From contig NZ_CP023695.1 in NCBI RefSeq assembly GCF_008704395.1, positions 434,001 through 498,000 of the forward strand: a DNA stretch of 64,000 bases, written 5' to 3'. The notes under the pieces were generated by a model that was not told where the DNA came from, made no database searches, and saw only the letters and a program-made list of their open reading frames with translations. Shown here one piece after another: positions 51,769 to 61,236 of the stretch (position 1 is the first letter of the stretch; each line of letters opens with the position of its first letter). Source of the DNA: Streptomyces alboniger. Lineage in GTDB: Bacteria > Actinomycetota > Actinomycetes > Streptomycetales > Streptomycetaceae. The position numbers and the translations under genes are program-made.

Positions 51769-52434
51769 TCATCCGCTCGACAGGTCATCGCCCGTCAGTT
51801 CATCGGCCACGGACTTGTCCAGGGCGGCGCGGACGAGCGCCGCCGACAGGGCCGCCGGGTCCGCGTTCTCGGCGAGGCGCAGCAGTTCCTCCTCGTCGTC
51901 GGGCAGGCCGAGCCGGTGCGCGCCTTGCAGCGCCTTGTCGCCCAGGCGGGGTGCCACCTCCGGCCACACCCGCTGCACCTCGCGCAGAAAGATGTCCGCG
52001 CCCGTCGGGCCGAGGCCGGGCACCGTCTGGAGCAGGCGGCGCAGTGCGGCGTCGTTGTCCGCCGCGTCCCGCAGGCGGCGCAGGTCGCCCCCGTACTCCC
52101 GCAGAATCAGCTCGGCGCCGTCCCCCAGGCGGGTGGAGGTGCTCTCGTCGTAGCGGCGGTATCCGCCGCGGCCCAGCGCGTCGACCCGCTGCTGCCACGT
52201 CGCCCCGGCCATACGCCTCGGGTCGCGCAGACCGGCGTCGAACAGTTCTCTGGCGGCACCCACGGCCGCGGCGCTGCGAATGCGGGCGCTCAGCAGTACG
52301 GACAGGACGAGCAGCTGGTACAGCGGCTGCGGTGTGTCCCGCAGCCGGATGCCCGCCTCCTCGGCGTAGGTACGGCCGTGGGCGTCGAGCAGGGCCCGCA
52401 GGACGGCACGGTGGCGGCCGCGTCGGTCGGCCAT
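51769..52434 (-). CDS. HhH-GPD family protein, endonuclease III-like, probable non-lyase
   Basis: A 221-residue helical protein. LYQLLVLSVLLSARIRSAAA resembles the endonuclease III start region, and TVPGLGPTGADIFLREV aligns with the helix-hairpin-helix LPGVGRKTANVVL. At the position of the catalytic Lys there is Thr, and the downstream Asp of VDTHV is not recognisable. The C-terminal 4Fe-4S cysteine cluster is also absent. It therefore probably binds DNA without normal glycosylase/lyase chemistry. The gene is convergent with coxE-like (46-base gap) and divergent from the ATP-grasp gene. Confidence 0.75.
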   Translation of the reverse strand: MADRRGRHRAVLRALLDAHGRTYAEEAGIRLRDTPQPLYQLLVLSVLLSARIRSAAAVGAARELFDAGLRDPRRMAGATWQQRVDALGRGGYRRYDESTSTRLGDGAELILREYGGDLRRLRDAADNDAALRRLLQTVPGLGPTGADIFLREVQRVWPEVAPRLGDKALQGAHRLGLPDDEEELLRLAENADPAALSAALVRAALDKSVADELTGDDLSSG

Positions 52435-52591
52435 GGTTCTCCTCCCGGGTCGGATCCTCTCCCCGACCTCATGACTCCCCGCCCCTCATGGCCGAAAACG
52501 TGTGCGTGTCCGACCTGCGGGTACACAGCCGCCCTGACGTCGGAAGAAGAGATCCGGACGAGAACCACCGGACAAGAACGAGGGAGCATCT

Positions 52592-53905
52592 GTGGCTGCA
52601 CGCCAAAAGAACGTATTCGTGATCGGCCTGGACGAGGCCAATCTGCCCACACTTCACGCCATCCCGCACGCGCAGGACTATCGCTTCCATCCGCTGCTCA
52701 CGGTCGACGAGCTCCAGGGCGGCGAGGTCTCCGTGCCGGACCTGCTCGCGAAGGCGCGGGAGGTCCTCGACGGGTTCGACGGCGAGATCGACGCGATCGT
52801 GAGCTACTGGGACTTCCCCGGGAGCACGCTCGTGCCGATGCTGGGCGCCCAGTACGGCACCCGCAGCACCAGCCTGGAGTCGGTCGTCAAGTGCGAGCAC
52901 AAGTACTGGAGCCGCCTTGAGCAGCAGAAGGTGGTCGACGAGCACCCCCGTTTCGGCCGCGTCGATCTGGAGGCCGAATCCCCGCGGCCCCCCGAAGGCG
53001 TGCGCTTCCCGATGTGGCTCAAGCCCGCCCTGTCGTACTCCTCGAAGCTGGCCTACAGCGTGGAGGACCAGGACGAGTTCGACGAGGCCGTGGCGAGGAT
53101 CAAGGAGGGGATCGGTACGGTCGGGCGCCCCTTCGAGCACATCCTCGACCAGATCGAGCTGCCCGCGGAGATGGACGGGATCGGCGCCCAGGTCTGTCTC
53201 GCCGAGGAAGCGCTGTCGGGGATCCAGGTCGCGGTCGAGGGATACGTCCACCGGGGCGAGGTGACCGTCTACGGCGTCCTCGACTCCATCAACTACCCGG
53301 ACTCCTCGTGCTTCCTGCGCCACCAGTACCCCTCCACCCTGCCGGAACCGGTCGTGCGGCGGCTGCACGACGTCTCCGTGCGCGTGATGCGGCAGATAGG
53401 CATGGACAACGCGACCTTCAGCATCGAGTACTTCTACGATCCCGGTACCGACGAGCTGAACCTGCTGGAGATCAACCCTCGGCACTCGCAGTCGCACGCG
53501 GAGCTGTTCGAGTACGTCGACGGCGTACCGAACCACCACTGCATGGTCAGCCTCGCCTTCGACGAGGATCCGGCGATCCCCCACCGCGAAGGCACCTGCG
53601 CGACGGCCGCCAAGTGGTACTACCGGTGGTTCGCCGACGGCGTGGTGCACAACGTGCCCACGCGTGAGGACATCGACCGCATCGAGCGCGAGATCGGGAA
53701 CGTGCGGATCGAGGTCAACGTCGAGGAGGGGCAGCGGCTGTCCGACTCCGGTCACCAGGACAGTTACAGCTTCGAGCTGGCCCACATCTACACCGGGGGC
53801 GACAGCGAGGAGGACCTGCGCCGCAAGTACGACCGGTGCGTGGCCGCGCTGGGGCTCACCTTCGACGGCACGGAGCCCGGCGGCCGCGACCAGACCAACG
53901 ACTAG
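52592..53905 (+). CDS. ATP-grasp family ligase
   Basis: A 437-residue ATP-grasp protein. The N-terminal domain resembles a Rossmann-like fold (FVIGLDEANLPTLHAI). The central and C-terminal parts bind ATP, and MDNATFSIEYFYDPGTDELN then LLEINPRHSQSHAELFEYVD contain the Glu and Asn metal ligands (ExNPR). Such enzymes join a carboxylate to an amine, thiol or other carboxylate through acyl phosphate. The GTG at 52592 has GGGAG 6 bases upstream. A CocE-type hydrolase follows after 114 bases on the same strand, hinting at linked making and breaking of amide bonds. No peptide precursor gene was seen nearby. Confidence 0.8.
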   Translation: MAARQKNVFVIGLDEANLPTLHAIPHAQDYRFHPLLTVDELQGGEVSVPDLLAKAREVLDGFDGEIDAIVSYWDFPGSTLVPMLGAQYGTRSTSLESVVKCEHKYWSRLEQQKVVDEHPRFGRVDLEAESPRPPEGVRFPMWLKPALSYSSKLAYSVEDQDEFDEAVARIKEGIGTVGRPFEHILDQIELPAEMDGIGAQVCLAEEALSGIQVAVEGYVHRGEVTVYGVLDSINYPDSSCFLRHQYPSTLPEPVVRRLHDVSVRVMRQIGMDNATFSIEYFYDPGTDELNLLEINPRHSQSHAELFEYVDGVPNHHCMVSLAFDEDPAIPHREGTCATAAKWYYRWFADGVVHNVPTREDIDRIEREIGNVRIEVNVEEGQRLSDSGHQDSYSFELAHIYTGGDSEEDLRRKYDRCVAALGLTFDGTEPGGRDQTND

Positions 53906-53958
53906 CCATACCAACGCTGGCCATACGACCGACTGGCCGTACCAGCGACTGGCACGAG
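53898..53958. repeat. Imperfect tandem repeats after the ATP-grasp gene
   Basis: Four degenerate units of 14-17 bases related to CGACTGGCCATACCA run from the stop codon of the ATP-grasp gene into the intergenic region (CGACTAGCCATACCA, CGCTGGCCATACG, CGACTGGCCGTACCA, CGACTGGCACGAG). They include the TAG stop itself. Confidence 0.65.
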
Positions 53959-54019
53959 CCGACACACTGAGATCCGCCTGTCCCGGCGGAGGAACCGACC
54001 GAGAGGATGGCACGGCCCC

Positions 54020-56074
54020 ATGCGTTACGTGGGCAATCTCCCGTACGCGACCAAAGAGGAAGAACACGTCGTCGTACCGATGTCCGACGGCACCCGGCTC
54101 TCGGCGCGGATCTGGCGCCCGACGTCCTCGGACGACGCGCCCGTACCGGCCGTCCTGGAGTACATCCCGTACCGCAAGCGCGATCTGAGTTCCGTGCGCG
54201 ACTCGATCCACCATCCCTACATCGCGGGGCACGGCTACGCGTGCGTGCGCGTGGACGTGCGCGGCACGGGCGAGTCCGAGGGCGTCCTGCGGGACGAGTA
54301 CCTGGAGCAGGAGCAGACCGACGCCGAGGAAGTGCTCGCCTGGCTGGCCGAGCAGCCCTGGTGCGACGGCACGACCGGCATGATGGGCATCTCCTGGGGT
54401 GCGTTCGCCGCCCTTCAGGTGGCCGCTCGGCAGCCGCCGAGCCTGAAGGCCATCGTCATCTCCTCGTTCACGGACGACCGGTACGCCGACGACATGCACT
54501 ACATGGGCGGCGCGATGCTGTCGGACAACCTCGCCGAGGCCGGCACCATGTTCGCCTACGCCACCTGTCCGCCCGACCCGGCCGTCGTCGGCGAGCGCTG
54601 GCGCGAGATGTGGCACGAGCGGATGGACCAGGCGCGGCCCTGGGTCCTGGAGTGGCTGCGCCACCAGCGCCGCGACGACTACTGGAAGCACGCCTCGGTC
54701 TGCGAGAACTACGAGGACGTCCGCTGCCCCGTCCTCGCCTCCAGCGGCTGGGCGGACGGCTACTCCAACGCCGTGACGCGGCTGCTCGGCCGTCTGGAGG
54801 TGCCGCGCAAGGGTCTGATCGGCCCCTGGTCGCACAAGTATCCGCACCTGGGTGAGCCCGGCCCCGCCATCGGCTATCTCCAGGAGGTGGTGCGCTGGTG
54901 GGACCACTGGCTCAAGGGCGAGGACAACGGCGTCATGGACGGCCCGATGCTGCGGGCCTGGATGCAGGACAGCGTGCCGCCGTCGACCTCCTATGAGGAG
55001 CGGCCGGGCCGCTGGGTCGGCGAGCCGGAGTGGCCTTCGCCGCACATCGAGGAGGTCTCGCACCCCCTGATGCGTCACCGCATCGCCTGGCAGGGTGACC
55101 CGGTGCAGGGTGAGCCGGTGGCGGAACAGGACGCCGCCGGTGAGGCCATGACCGTGCAGTCCCCGCTGTCGGTCGGCCAGTTCGCGGGGAAGTGGGCCTC
55201 CTACAACGCCCCGCCCGACCTGCCCTACGACCAGCGCGAGGAGGACGGTGGCTCCCTGGTCTTCGACTCCCCCGAGCTGACCGAGCCGGTCGAGATCCTC
55301 GGTTCCCCCTGCGTCGACCTGGACCTGTCGGTCAGCGAACCGGTGGCCACGGTCGCCGCCCGCATCTCCGACGTCGCCCCGGACGGGCGGGCCACCCGGG
55401 TGACGTACGGCGTACTCAACCTGACCCGCAGGGACGGCACCGGTGAGCCCGAACCGCTGGAGCCGGGGCGCCGCTACCGCGCGACCCTCCAGCTCAACGG
55501 CGTGGCCCAGTCCTTCCCGCCCGGCCACCGCATCCGGCTCTCGCTGTCCACGTCGTACTGGCCGCTCGCCTGGCCCCCGCCCCGGCCCGTCCTGCTCAGC
55601 GTGTACGAGGGCTCCAGCGCGCTGCGGCTGCCGGTGCGGCCGGTCGCCGAGCCGGACAACGCGCCGCAGCGCCCCTTCGACGAGCCCGAGGGCGCGGAAC
55701 CGCTGGCCACCACCCGGCTCTCGCCGCCGGACCAGCGCTGGGAGGTCAGGCGTGACCTGGTCGGCTACAACTCCGCGCTGGAGATCGTCAAGGACCGCGG
55801 CACCGTCCGGTTCGAGGAGATCGGGCTCGACGTCGGCTGCCGCGCCTTCGAGCGGTACACCTCCACGGGTGACGACTTCACGTCGGTGGCCGGCGAGTCG
55901 GAGTGGACGATGCGGTTCGCGCGCGACGACTGGGAGGTGAGTGTGCGCACCCGCACGGTGCTGCGGTGCGACGAGGAGAACTTCCTCGTCGACGCGACCC
56001 TCGACGGCTACGAGGGTGAGCGCCGCGTCTTCTCCCGTACGTGGAACGAGACGCTGCCCCGCGACTGGCTGTAG
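54020..56074 (+). CDS. CocE/NonD family hydrolase (X-Pro dipeptidyl-peptidase-like)
   Basis: A 684-residue alpha/beta hydrolase. The catalytic Ser is in MMGISWGAFAALQVAA (GxSxG). DVRGTGESEG precedes it, the Asp is expected near SSGWADGYSNA, and the His in GPWSHKYPHLG. The C-terminal jelly-roll domain (VDLDLSVSEPVATVAARISD; PGHRIRLSLSTS) is typical of the X-Pro/CocE group. These enzymes hydrolyse amides or esters with acyl groups at the N-terminus. No signal peptide is seen, so it is cytoplasmic. It is 114 bases after the ATP-grasp gene. Substrate unknown. Confidence 0.88.
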   Translation: MRYVGNLPYATKEEEHVVVPMSDGTRLSARIWRPTSSDDAPVPAVLEYIPYRKRDLSSVRDSIHHPYIAGHGYACVRVDVRGTGESEGVLRDEYLEQEQTDAEEVLAWLAEQPWCDGTTGMMGISWGAFAALQVAARQPPSLKAIVISSFTDDRYADDMHYMGGAMLSDNLAEAGTMFAYATCPPDPAVVGERWREMWHERMDQARPWVLEWLRHQRRDDYWKHASVCENYEDVRCPVLASSGWADGYSNAVTRLLGRLEVPRKGLIGPWSHKYPHLGEPGPAIGYLQEVVRWWDHWLKGEDNGVMDGPMLRAWMQDSVPPSTSYEERPGRWVGEPEWPSPHIEEVSHPLMRHRIAWQGDPVQGEPVAEQDAAGEAMTVQSPLSVGQFAGKWASYNAPPDLPYDQREEDGGSLVFDSPELTEPVEILGSPCVDLDLSVSEPVATVAARISDVAPDGRATRVTYGVLNLTRRDGTGEPEPLEPGRRYRATLQLNGVAQSFPPGHRIRLSLSTSYWPLAWPPPRPVLLSVYEGSSALRLPVRPVAEPDNAPQRPFDEPEGAEPLATTRLSPPDQRWEVRRDLVGYNSALEIVKDRGTVRFEEIGLDVGCRAFERYTSTGDDFTSVAGESEWTMRFARDDWEVSVRTRTVLRCDEENFLVDATLDGYEGERRVFSRTWNETLPRDWL

Positions 56075-56129
56075 GACCGGCCACCCCAGAAGCACGCTAT
56101 GCCCCTTTTGCGTAGCCTGTGGGCAAGAT

Positions 56130-56153
56130 CCCCACCGGGTTGACCCGGTGGGG
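56130..56153. terminator. 10-bp stem hairpin between CocE-type and FAD-Rieske genes
   Basis: CCCCACCGGG (56130-56139) and CCCGGTGGGG (56144-56153) form a perfect stem around the loop TTGA, 56 bases after the hydrolase stop and 46 before the next start. It is probably a terminator of the hydrolase transcript; no T-run follows. It could instead be a leader hairpin of the oxidoreductase mRNA. Confidence 0.6.
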
Positions 56154-56199
56154 CGGGGGAACCCGCACGACCCACGAACCCCGAGACCAGGGAGCCACC

Positions 56200-57750
56200 A
56201 TGGCCGTCACACCTCGTACCGGGCCACTGCCGGGCCGGCCCGAGTCGTACTGGATGGACACCAGCGACCCGACGTCGTACCCACCCCTGGCACAGGACAT
56301 CGAGGTGGACGTCGCCGTGGTGGGCGGCGGCATCGCGGGGCTCAGCACGGCGTGGGAGGTGGCCCGCACCGGGCGGACGGTCGCCGTCCTGGAAGCCGAC
56401 CGCATCGCCGCGGGCGTGACGGGCTACACCACCGCCAAGCTGTCCTCCCTGCACACCCTCGTGTACGAGCGGCTGCGCCGCACCCGCGGCCCGGAGGCCG
56501 CCCACCTGTACGCGCGGTCCCAGCAGGAGGCGGTGGAGCACGTGGCGGCCGTGTGCGCCGAGATCGGCGCCGACTGCCAACTGGAGCGCGCGCCCGCCTA
56601 CACGTACACCACCCGCGCGGACGGCACCGACGAACTGCGCGCGGAGGCCGACGCGGCCCGCGAGGCCGGTCTGCCCGCGCAGTACACGGAGGTCACCGAT
56701 CTGCCCTTCGCGGTGGCGGGCGCGGTACGCGTCGAGGACCAGGCGCAGTTCCATCCCCGCGCCTATCTGCTGGCGCTCGCCGAGGACCTCCGGACGCGGG
56801 GCGGTGTCATTCACGAGCGAACCCGGGTGACCGGCCTGCGCGAGGGATCCCCGTGCAGGGTGACCGCGGAGTCCGGGCACACGGTCACCGCGAAGGCCGT
56901 CGTCGTCGCCACCCACTACCCCGTCTTCGACCGCGCCCTGCTCTTCGCCAGGCTGTCGGCCAACCGTGAACTCGTCGTCGCCGCACCGCTGGCCCCCGGG
57001 CAGGACCCCGGCGGCATGTACATCACACAAGAGGGGGGCAAGCGCTCGGTGCGCACCGCGCCGTACGGGGACGACGGCGGGCGTCTCCTCATCGTGACGG
57101 GCGAGGGGTTCACCCCCGGCACGGGCGACGCCGCCGCCGGATTCCGGGCACTGGACGCGTGGATGCGGGAGCACTTCGACGTCGCGGAGACGGCCTACCG
57201 GTGGGCTGCCCAGGACAACTCCGTGACCGACGGCGTCCCCATGGTCGGACCCTTCCATCCCGGGGCCCGCCACACCTATGTGGCCACGGGGTTCGGCGGC
57301 TGGGGCATGAGCGGCGGCGTCATGGCCGGGAGCCTGCTCGCCCGGCTGATCGGCGGACAGAAGTCCCCGTGGGCCGACCTGTACGACCCGCGCCGGCTGC
57401 TCAGCACCGTGCGCGAGGCTCCGGCCCTGCTGAGCCAGCAGGCCGAGGTCGCCAAGCACTTCGTCGGGGACCGGCTGCGCACCCACGTCGACTCGGTGGA
57501 CGAGATCCCGGCAGGCTCGGGTGCGGTGGTGCGGATCGAGGGGCGTCGCTGCGCGGTGCACCGCGACGAGAGCGGCGCGCTCCACGCCGTCTCCGCCCGC
57601 TGCACGCACCTGGGGTGCCTGGTCGCCTTCAACGAGGCGGAGACCACGTGGGAATGCCCGTGCCACGGCTCGCGCTTCGGCACCGACGGGGAGGTTCTTC
57701 AGGGGCCGGCGACCTCTCCCCTGGAGCGGCGGGAGTTGCCCGGCTCGTAA
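56200..57750 (+). CDS. FAD-dependent oxidoreductase with C-terminal Rieske domain
   Basis: A 516-residue DAO-type flavoprotein fused to a Rieske iron-sulfur domain. The N-terminal dinucleotide motif is VDVAVVGGGIAGLSTAWEVA followed by VLEADRIAAGVTGYTTAKLS. The C-terminal Rieske signatures are CTHLGC and CPCHGS (CxHxxC...CxxH), about 40-50 residues before the end. The fusion suggests electron passage between a 2Fe-2S centre and FAD, or a redox sensor. GGAG lies 6 bases before the ATG at 56200. The frame is open upstream but the conserved start is here. Substrate unknown. Confidence 0.9.
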   Translation: MAVTPRTGPLPGRPESYWMDTSDPTSYPPLAQDIEVDVAVVGGGIAGLSTAWEVARTGRTVAVLEADRIAAGVTGYTTAKLSSLHTLVYERLRRTRGPEAAHLYARSQQEAVEHVAAVCAEIGADCQLERAPAYTYTTRADGTDELRAEADAAREAGLPAQYTEVTDLPFAVAGAVRVEDQAQFHPRAYLLALAEDLRTRGGVIHERTRVTGLREGSPCRVTAESGHTVTAKAVVVATHYPVFDRALLFARLSANRELVVAAPLAPGQDPGGMYITQEGGKRSVRTAPYGDDGGRLLIVTGEGFTPGTGDAAAGFRALDAWMREHFDVAETAYRWAAQDNSVTDGVPMVGPFHPGARHTYVATGFGGWGMSGGVMAGSLLARLIGGQKSPWADLYDPRRLLSTVREAPALLSQQAEVAKHFVGDRLRTHVDSVDEIPAGSGAVVRIEGRRCAVHRDESGALHAVSARCTHLGCLVAFNEAETTWECPCHGSRFGTDGEVLQGPATSPLERRELPGS

Positions 57751-57889
57751 GTGGGCCGGGGCCGAGGGCGCCGCCCGGCGCATAGCGCGCGCTCGGTCCA
57801 CAACGGCCAACTTCCGCCCTACTGTTCCTCCGCCCCCTCTCGTAACGTCGGCACGGCTTGTTCTGGCCATGCCGAAGAAGAGGGTGCCC

Positions 57890-60109
57890 ATGCGAAGACG
57901 CCTGCTTCATCTGGTCCTCGCCCCGCTCGCGGGCGTAGTCCTCCTGGCAACCGCACCGGCGAGCGCGGCGCCGCCGGGGCCGGGCGACGTGTACCGCCCC
58001 GTCCGCGGGCCCGCCGCACCGGCCGAGTACCGCTATCTGCAGAAGACCGTGCCGGGAGAGCCGATCCCCCGGCACGCCCACGAGAACGCCGCCGCACAGG
58101 CACGCGAACTGCCCACCACCGGCGGACGGTGGAAGACCCTCGGCCCCACCAACATCGGCGGCCGGATCGTGTCGCTGGCCCTCGACCCGAAGCGGGCCGA
58201 CACTCTGTACGCCGCCGCTGCCAGCGGCGGGATCTGGCGCAGCACGGACGCGGGGCGGACGTTCAAGTCCGCCTGGCCCGACGGCTGGACCCAGGCCATG
58301 GGCGCGGTCGCCACCGGCCCGGACGGCGCCCTGTACGCGGGCACCGGCGAGCCCAACCCCGGCGGCGGCAGCATCACGTACGAAGGCACCGGCCTCTACC
58401 GCAGCGTCGACGGCGGCCGGCACTGGCGGCGGATCGGCCTGCGCGACTCCGGCGCCATCAGCGCGATCACGGTCGACCCCCGCAACCCGCGCCGCATCTA
58501 CGTGGCCGCGGCCGGTTCGCTCTACAACGGGGGCGGCGACCGCGGCGTTTACCGCACGGAGAACGGCGGCAAGACCTGGCGGCGGATCCTTTCCGGCGCC
58601 AACGAGTTCACCGGCGCCACCGAGATCGTCGTCCGGGGCAAGCGGCTGTACGCCGTACTGTGGGACCACCGCCGCACGCCCGAGCTGCGCACCTACGGCG
58701 GTGTGGGCTCGGGGATCTTCCGCAGTGACGACGACGGCAGGTCCTGGCGGCGGCTCGGCGGCGGGCTTCCCGAGCGGGGCCCGGACGTGGGGCGCATCGG
58801 CCTCGCCGTCGCGGGCGAGAAGGCGTACGCGATCGTCAACAGGACCGGCGGGCCCTTCGAGGGCTTCTACGCGTCCACCGACGGCGGCGACAGCTGGCGG
58901 CGCACCCCGGCCGACCAGAAGCTGACCGAGTCGCAGTCGACGTTCGGCTGGTGGTTCGGAAAGGTGTGGACCGACCCGAAGGACGCGGACCACGTACAGG
59001 TCGCGGGCGTGCCCCTGATGACCACGAAGGACGGCGGCGCCACCTGGAGCGCCGACGACACCAGCATCCACGTCGACCAGCACGCGATGGTGTGGGACCC
59101 GCGCAGGCCGGGCCGCGTCTACCTCGGCAACGACGGCGGCGTCTACCGCTCCGACGCGAACGGCGACGGCGGCTGGGTCAAGGCCAGGCACGAGCCGTAC
59201 ACCCAGCTCTACAGCGTGGCCATCAGCCCGCAGGACACCGGACGGATATCCGGCGGCTCCCAGGACAACGGTTCGCTGCGCTCCTGGGGCGGGGAGCGCT
59301 TCAACGAGTACCTCGGCGGGGACGGCGAGGAGAACCTGATCAACCCCACCGACATCAACAACGTCTTCGCCTGCTACCAGTACGGCAACTGCTTCCGCTC
59401 CACCGACGGCGGCGACACCCTGACGTACTTCGCGGACAGAACGACGTACAAGCGCCGCAACTGGTTCACGCCCGTCGTCTTCGACCCGAAGGACACGAAG
59501 GTCCTCTACTACGGCTCCGAGGTGGTGAACCGGTCCACCGACGGGGGCGCGACCTGGCGGCCCATCAGCCCCGACCTGTCCGGCGGGCCCGGTCCCGACC
59601 CGCTCTACACCAACTACGGCACGATCACGTCGATCGCGCCGGCGGGTGACGGCCGCACGGTCTACGCGGGCACCGACGACGGCCGGGTCTGGGTGACCGA
59701 GGACCTGGGCGCGCACTGGACGAAGCTGGCCGAGGGCCGCTCCTGGGTGACCCGCGTGGTGGTCGACCCACGCGATCCCGACCGCGTGTACACCACCCAC
59801 TCCGCCTACCGCTCCGGATCCAACAAGGCACATGTGTACGGCAGTTCGGACGGCGGCAGGAGCTGGCAGGACCTCTCGGGCAATCTGCCGGACGCGCCCG
59901 TGAACGACCTCGTCCTCGGGCACGGCGGGCGGCTGCACGTCGGCACCGACCAGGGCGTGTTCACGTCCCGGTCCGGCGGGCCGACGTGGTCGCGGCTCGG
60001 GCAGGGCATGCCCGCGGTCCCGGTCGACGACATCGAGTACGACGCGGGGCACGACCGCCTGGTGGCGGCCACGTTCGGCAGGGGCTTCTACGAGCTGGCC
60101 ACCCGCTGA
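57890..60109 (+). CDS. Secreted BNR/Asp-box repeat protein (sortilin-like beta-propeller)
   Basis: A protein of about 739 residues with a Sec signal peptide (MRRRLLHLVLAPLAGVVLL, cleavage near APASA). The rest is built of beta-propeller repeats with about ten Asp-boxes: STDAGRTF, SVDGGRHW, TENGGKTW, SDDDGRSW, STDGGDSW, TKDGGATW, STDGGATW, SSDGGRSW and others. The fold is found in sialidases, xyloglucanases and VPS10/sortilin domains. The start at 57890 is preferred (AGAGGG upstream), although an ATG at 57869 is in frame. It probably acts on glycans or proteins outside the cell; the substrate is unknown. Its end overlaps convergent xdhC by 22 bases. Confidence 0.85.
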   Translation: MRRRLLHLVLAPLAGVVLLATAPASAAPPGPGDVYRPVRGPAAPAEYRYLQKTVPGEPIPRHAHENAAAQARELPTTGGRWKTLGPTNIGGRIVSLALDPKRADTLYAAAASGGIWRSTDAGRTFKSAWPDGWTQAMGAVATGPDGALYAGTGEPNPGGGSITYEGTGLYRSVDGGRHWRRIGLRDSGAISAITVDPRNPRRIYVAAAGSLYNGGGDRGVYRTENGGKTWRRILSGANEFTGATEIVVRGKRLYAVLWDHRRTPELRTYGGVGSGIFRSDDDGRSWRRLGGGLPERGPDVGRIGLAVAGEKAYAIVNRTGGPFEGFYASTDGGDSWRRTPADQKLTESQSTFGWWFGKVWTDPKDADHVQVAGVPLMTTKDGGATWSADDTSIHVDQHAMVWDPRRPGRVYLGNDGGVYRSDANGDGGWVKARHEPYTQLYSVAISPQDTGRISGGSQDNGSLRSWGGERFNEYLGGDGEENLINPTDINNVFACYQYGNCFRSTDGGDTLTYFADRTTYKRRNWFTPVVFDPKDTKVLYYGSEVVNRSTDGGATWRPISPDLSGGPGPDPLYTNYGTITSIAPAGDGRTVYAGTDDGRVWVTEDLGAHWTKLAEGRSWVTRVVVDPRDPDRVYTTHSAYRSGSNKAHVYGSSDGGRSWQDLSGNLPDAPVNDLVLGHGGRLHVGTDQGVFTSRSGGPTWSRLGQGMPAVPVDDIEYDAGHDRLVAATFGRGFYELATR

Positions 60110-61236
60110 AGGCGGCTCGCGGGCGGCTCGTGGTGAATCGGCGTCCGTGAGCCGGTGAGCGGCAGGCCCGTGCCGCCCTGTCTGACCGCGACGATCTCCG
60201 CCGCGATCGACAGGGCGGTCTCCTCGGGCGTACGAGCGCCGAGGTCGAGGCCGATCGGCGAGTGCAGCCGGGCCAGTTCGTCCTCGGTGACCCCGATGTC
60301 GCGGAGCCTGCGGTCGCGGTCCTCGTAGGTGCGGCGGGACCCCATCGCGCCGACGAACGCGACGGGCAGCCGCAGCGCCGCGGCGAGCAGCGGCACGTCG
60401 AACCTGGCGTCGTGGGTGAGCACGCACAGGGCCGTGCGGCTGTCCGTGGCGGTGCGCTCCAGGTAGCGGTGCGGCCACTCGACCACGATGTCGTCCGCCT
60501 CGGGGAAGCGGACCGGCGTCGCGAAGACCGGGCGGGCGTCGCAGACCGTGACGTGGTAGCCGAGGAACTTCCCGGCGCGGACCAGGGCCGCGGCGAAGTC
60601 GATGGCCCCGAACACGATCATGCGGGGCGGTGGCACGCTCGACTCGACGAGGAACGTCAGGGCGCTCCCGCAGCGCGACCCGCGCTCCGAGACGACGAAC
60701 TCACCGGTGCGGCCCGCCGCCAACAGGGCGCGGCTCTCCCCCGCCGCCGTGCGGTCCAGCTCCGGATGCCCGCCGAGGCTCCCCTCGGTCGTGCCGTCGC
60801 CGTGCACGACGATCGCCTTGCCGAGCAGGTCGGCGGGGCCCGCGGTGATCCGGGCGAGCGCGGCCGGCTCACCGCGGGCGGCGGCCGCGAGGGCGGTGGC
60901 GAGCAGCGCCCTGTCCGGCGCGTCCGCGGCCACCGGGGCGACCAGCACCTCGATGACACCGCCGCAGGTCAGGCCGACCGCGAAGGCGTCCTCGTCGCTG
61001 TACCCGAACCGCTCGACCGTCACCTCGCCCGTGTGGAGGGCCTGGACGCACAGGTCGTACACCGCCCCTTCCACGCAGCCGCCGGAGACCGAGCCGATGG
61101 CCGTGCCCTCACCGTCGACGGCGAGGGCCGCGCCGGGACCGCGCGGTGCGCTGCCGCCGACGTGCACGACGGTGGCGACCGCGAAGTCCCGGCCCTCCTG
61201 GACCCATCGGTTCAGGTCGTCGGCGATGTCAAGCAC
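60088..61236 (-). CDS. XdhC family molybdenum cofactor chaperone (YagQ-like)
   Basis: A 382-residue protein. The N-terminal XdhC/CoxI domain has TVVHVGGSAPRGPGAALAVD and GSVSGGCVEGAVYDL. The C-terminal Rossmann domain begins MIVFGAIDFAAALVRAGKFLGYHV and ends LHSPIGLDLGARTPEETALSIAAEI. XdhC binds molybdopterin cofactor and inserts it into the large subunit of the hydroxylase. The GTG at 61236 overlaps the end of the large-subunit gene by 8 bases, so it is the last gene of the operon. Confidence 0.93.
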   Translation of the reverse strand: MLDIADDLNRWVQEGRDFAVATVVHVGGSAPRGPGAALAVDGEGTAIGSVSGGCVEGAVYDLCVQALHTGEVTVERFGYSDEDAFAVGLTCGGVIEVLVAPVAADAPDRALLATALAAAARGEPAALARITAGPADLLGKAIVVHGDGTTEGSLGGHPELDRTAAGESRALLAAGRTGEFVVSERGSRCGSALTFLVESSVPPPRMIVFGAIDFAAALVRAGKFLGYHVTVCDARPVFATPVRFPEADDIVVEWPHRYLERTATDSRTALCVLTHDARFDVPLLAAALRLPVAFVGAMGSRRTYEDRDRRLRDIGVTEDELARLHSPIGLDLGARTPEETALSIAAEIVAVRQGGTGLPLTGSRTPIHHEPPASRLQRVASS

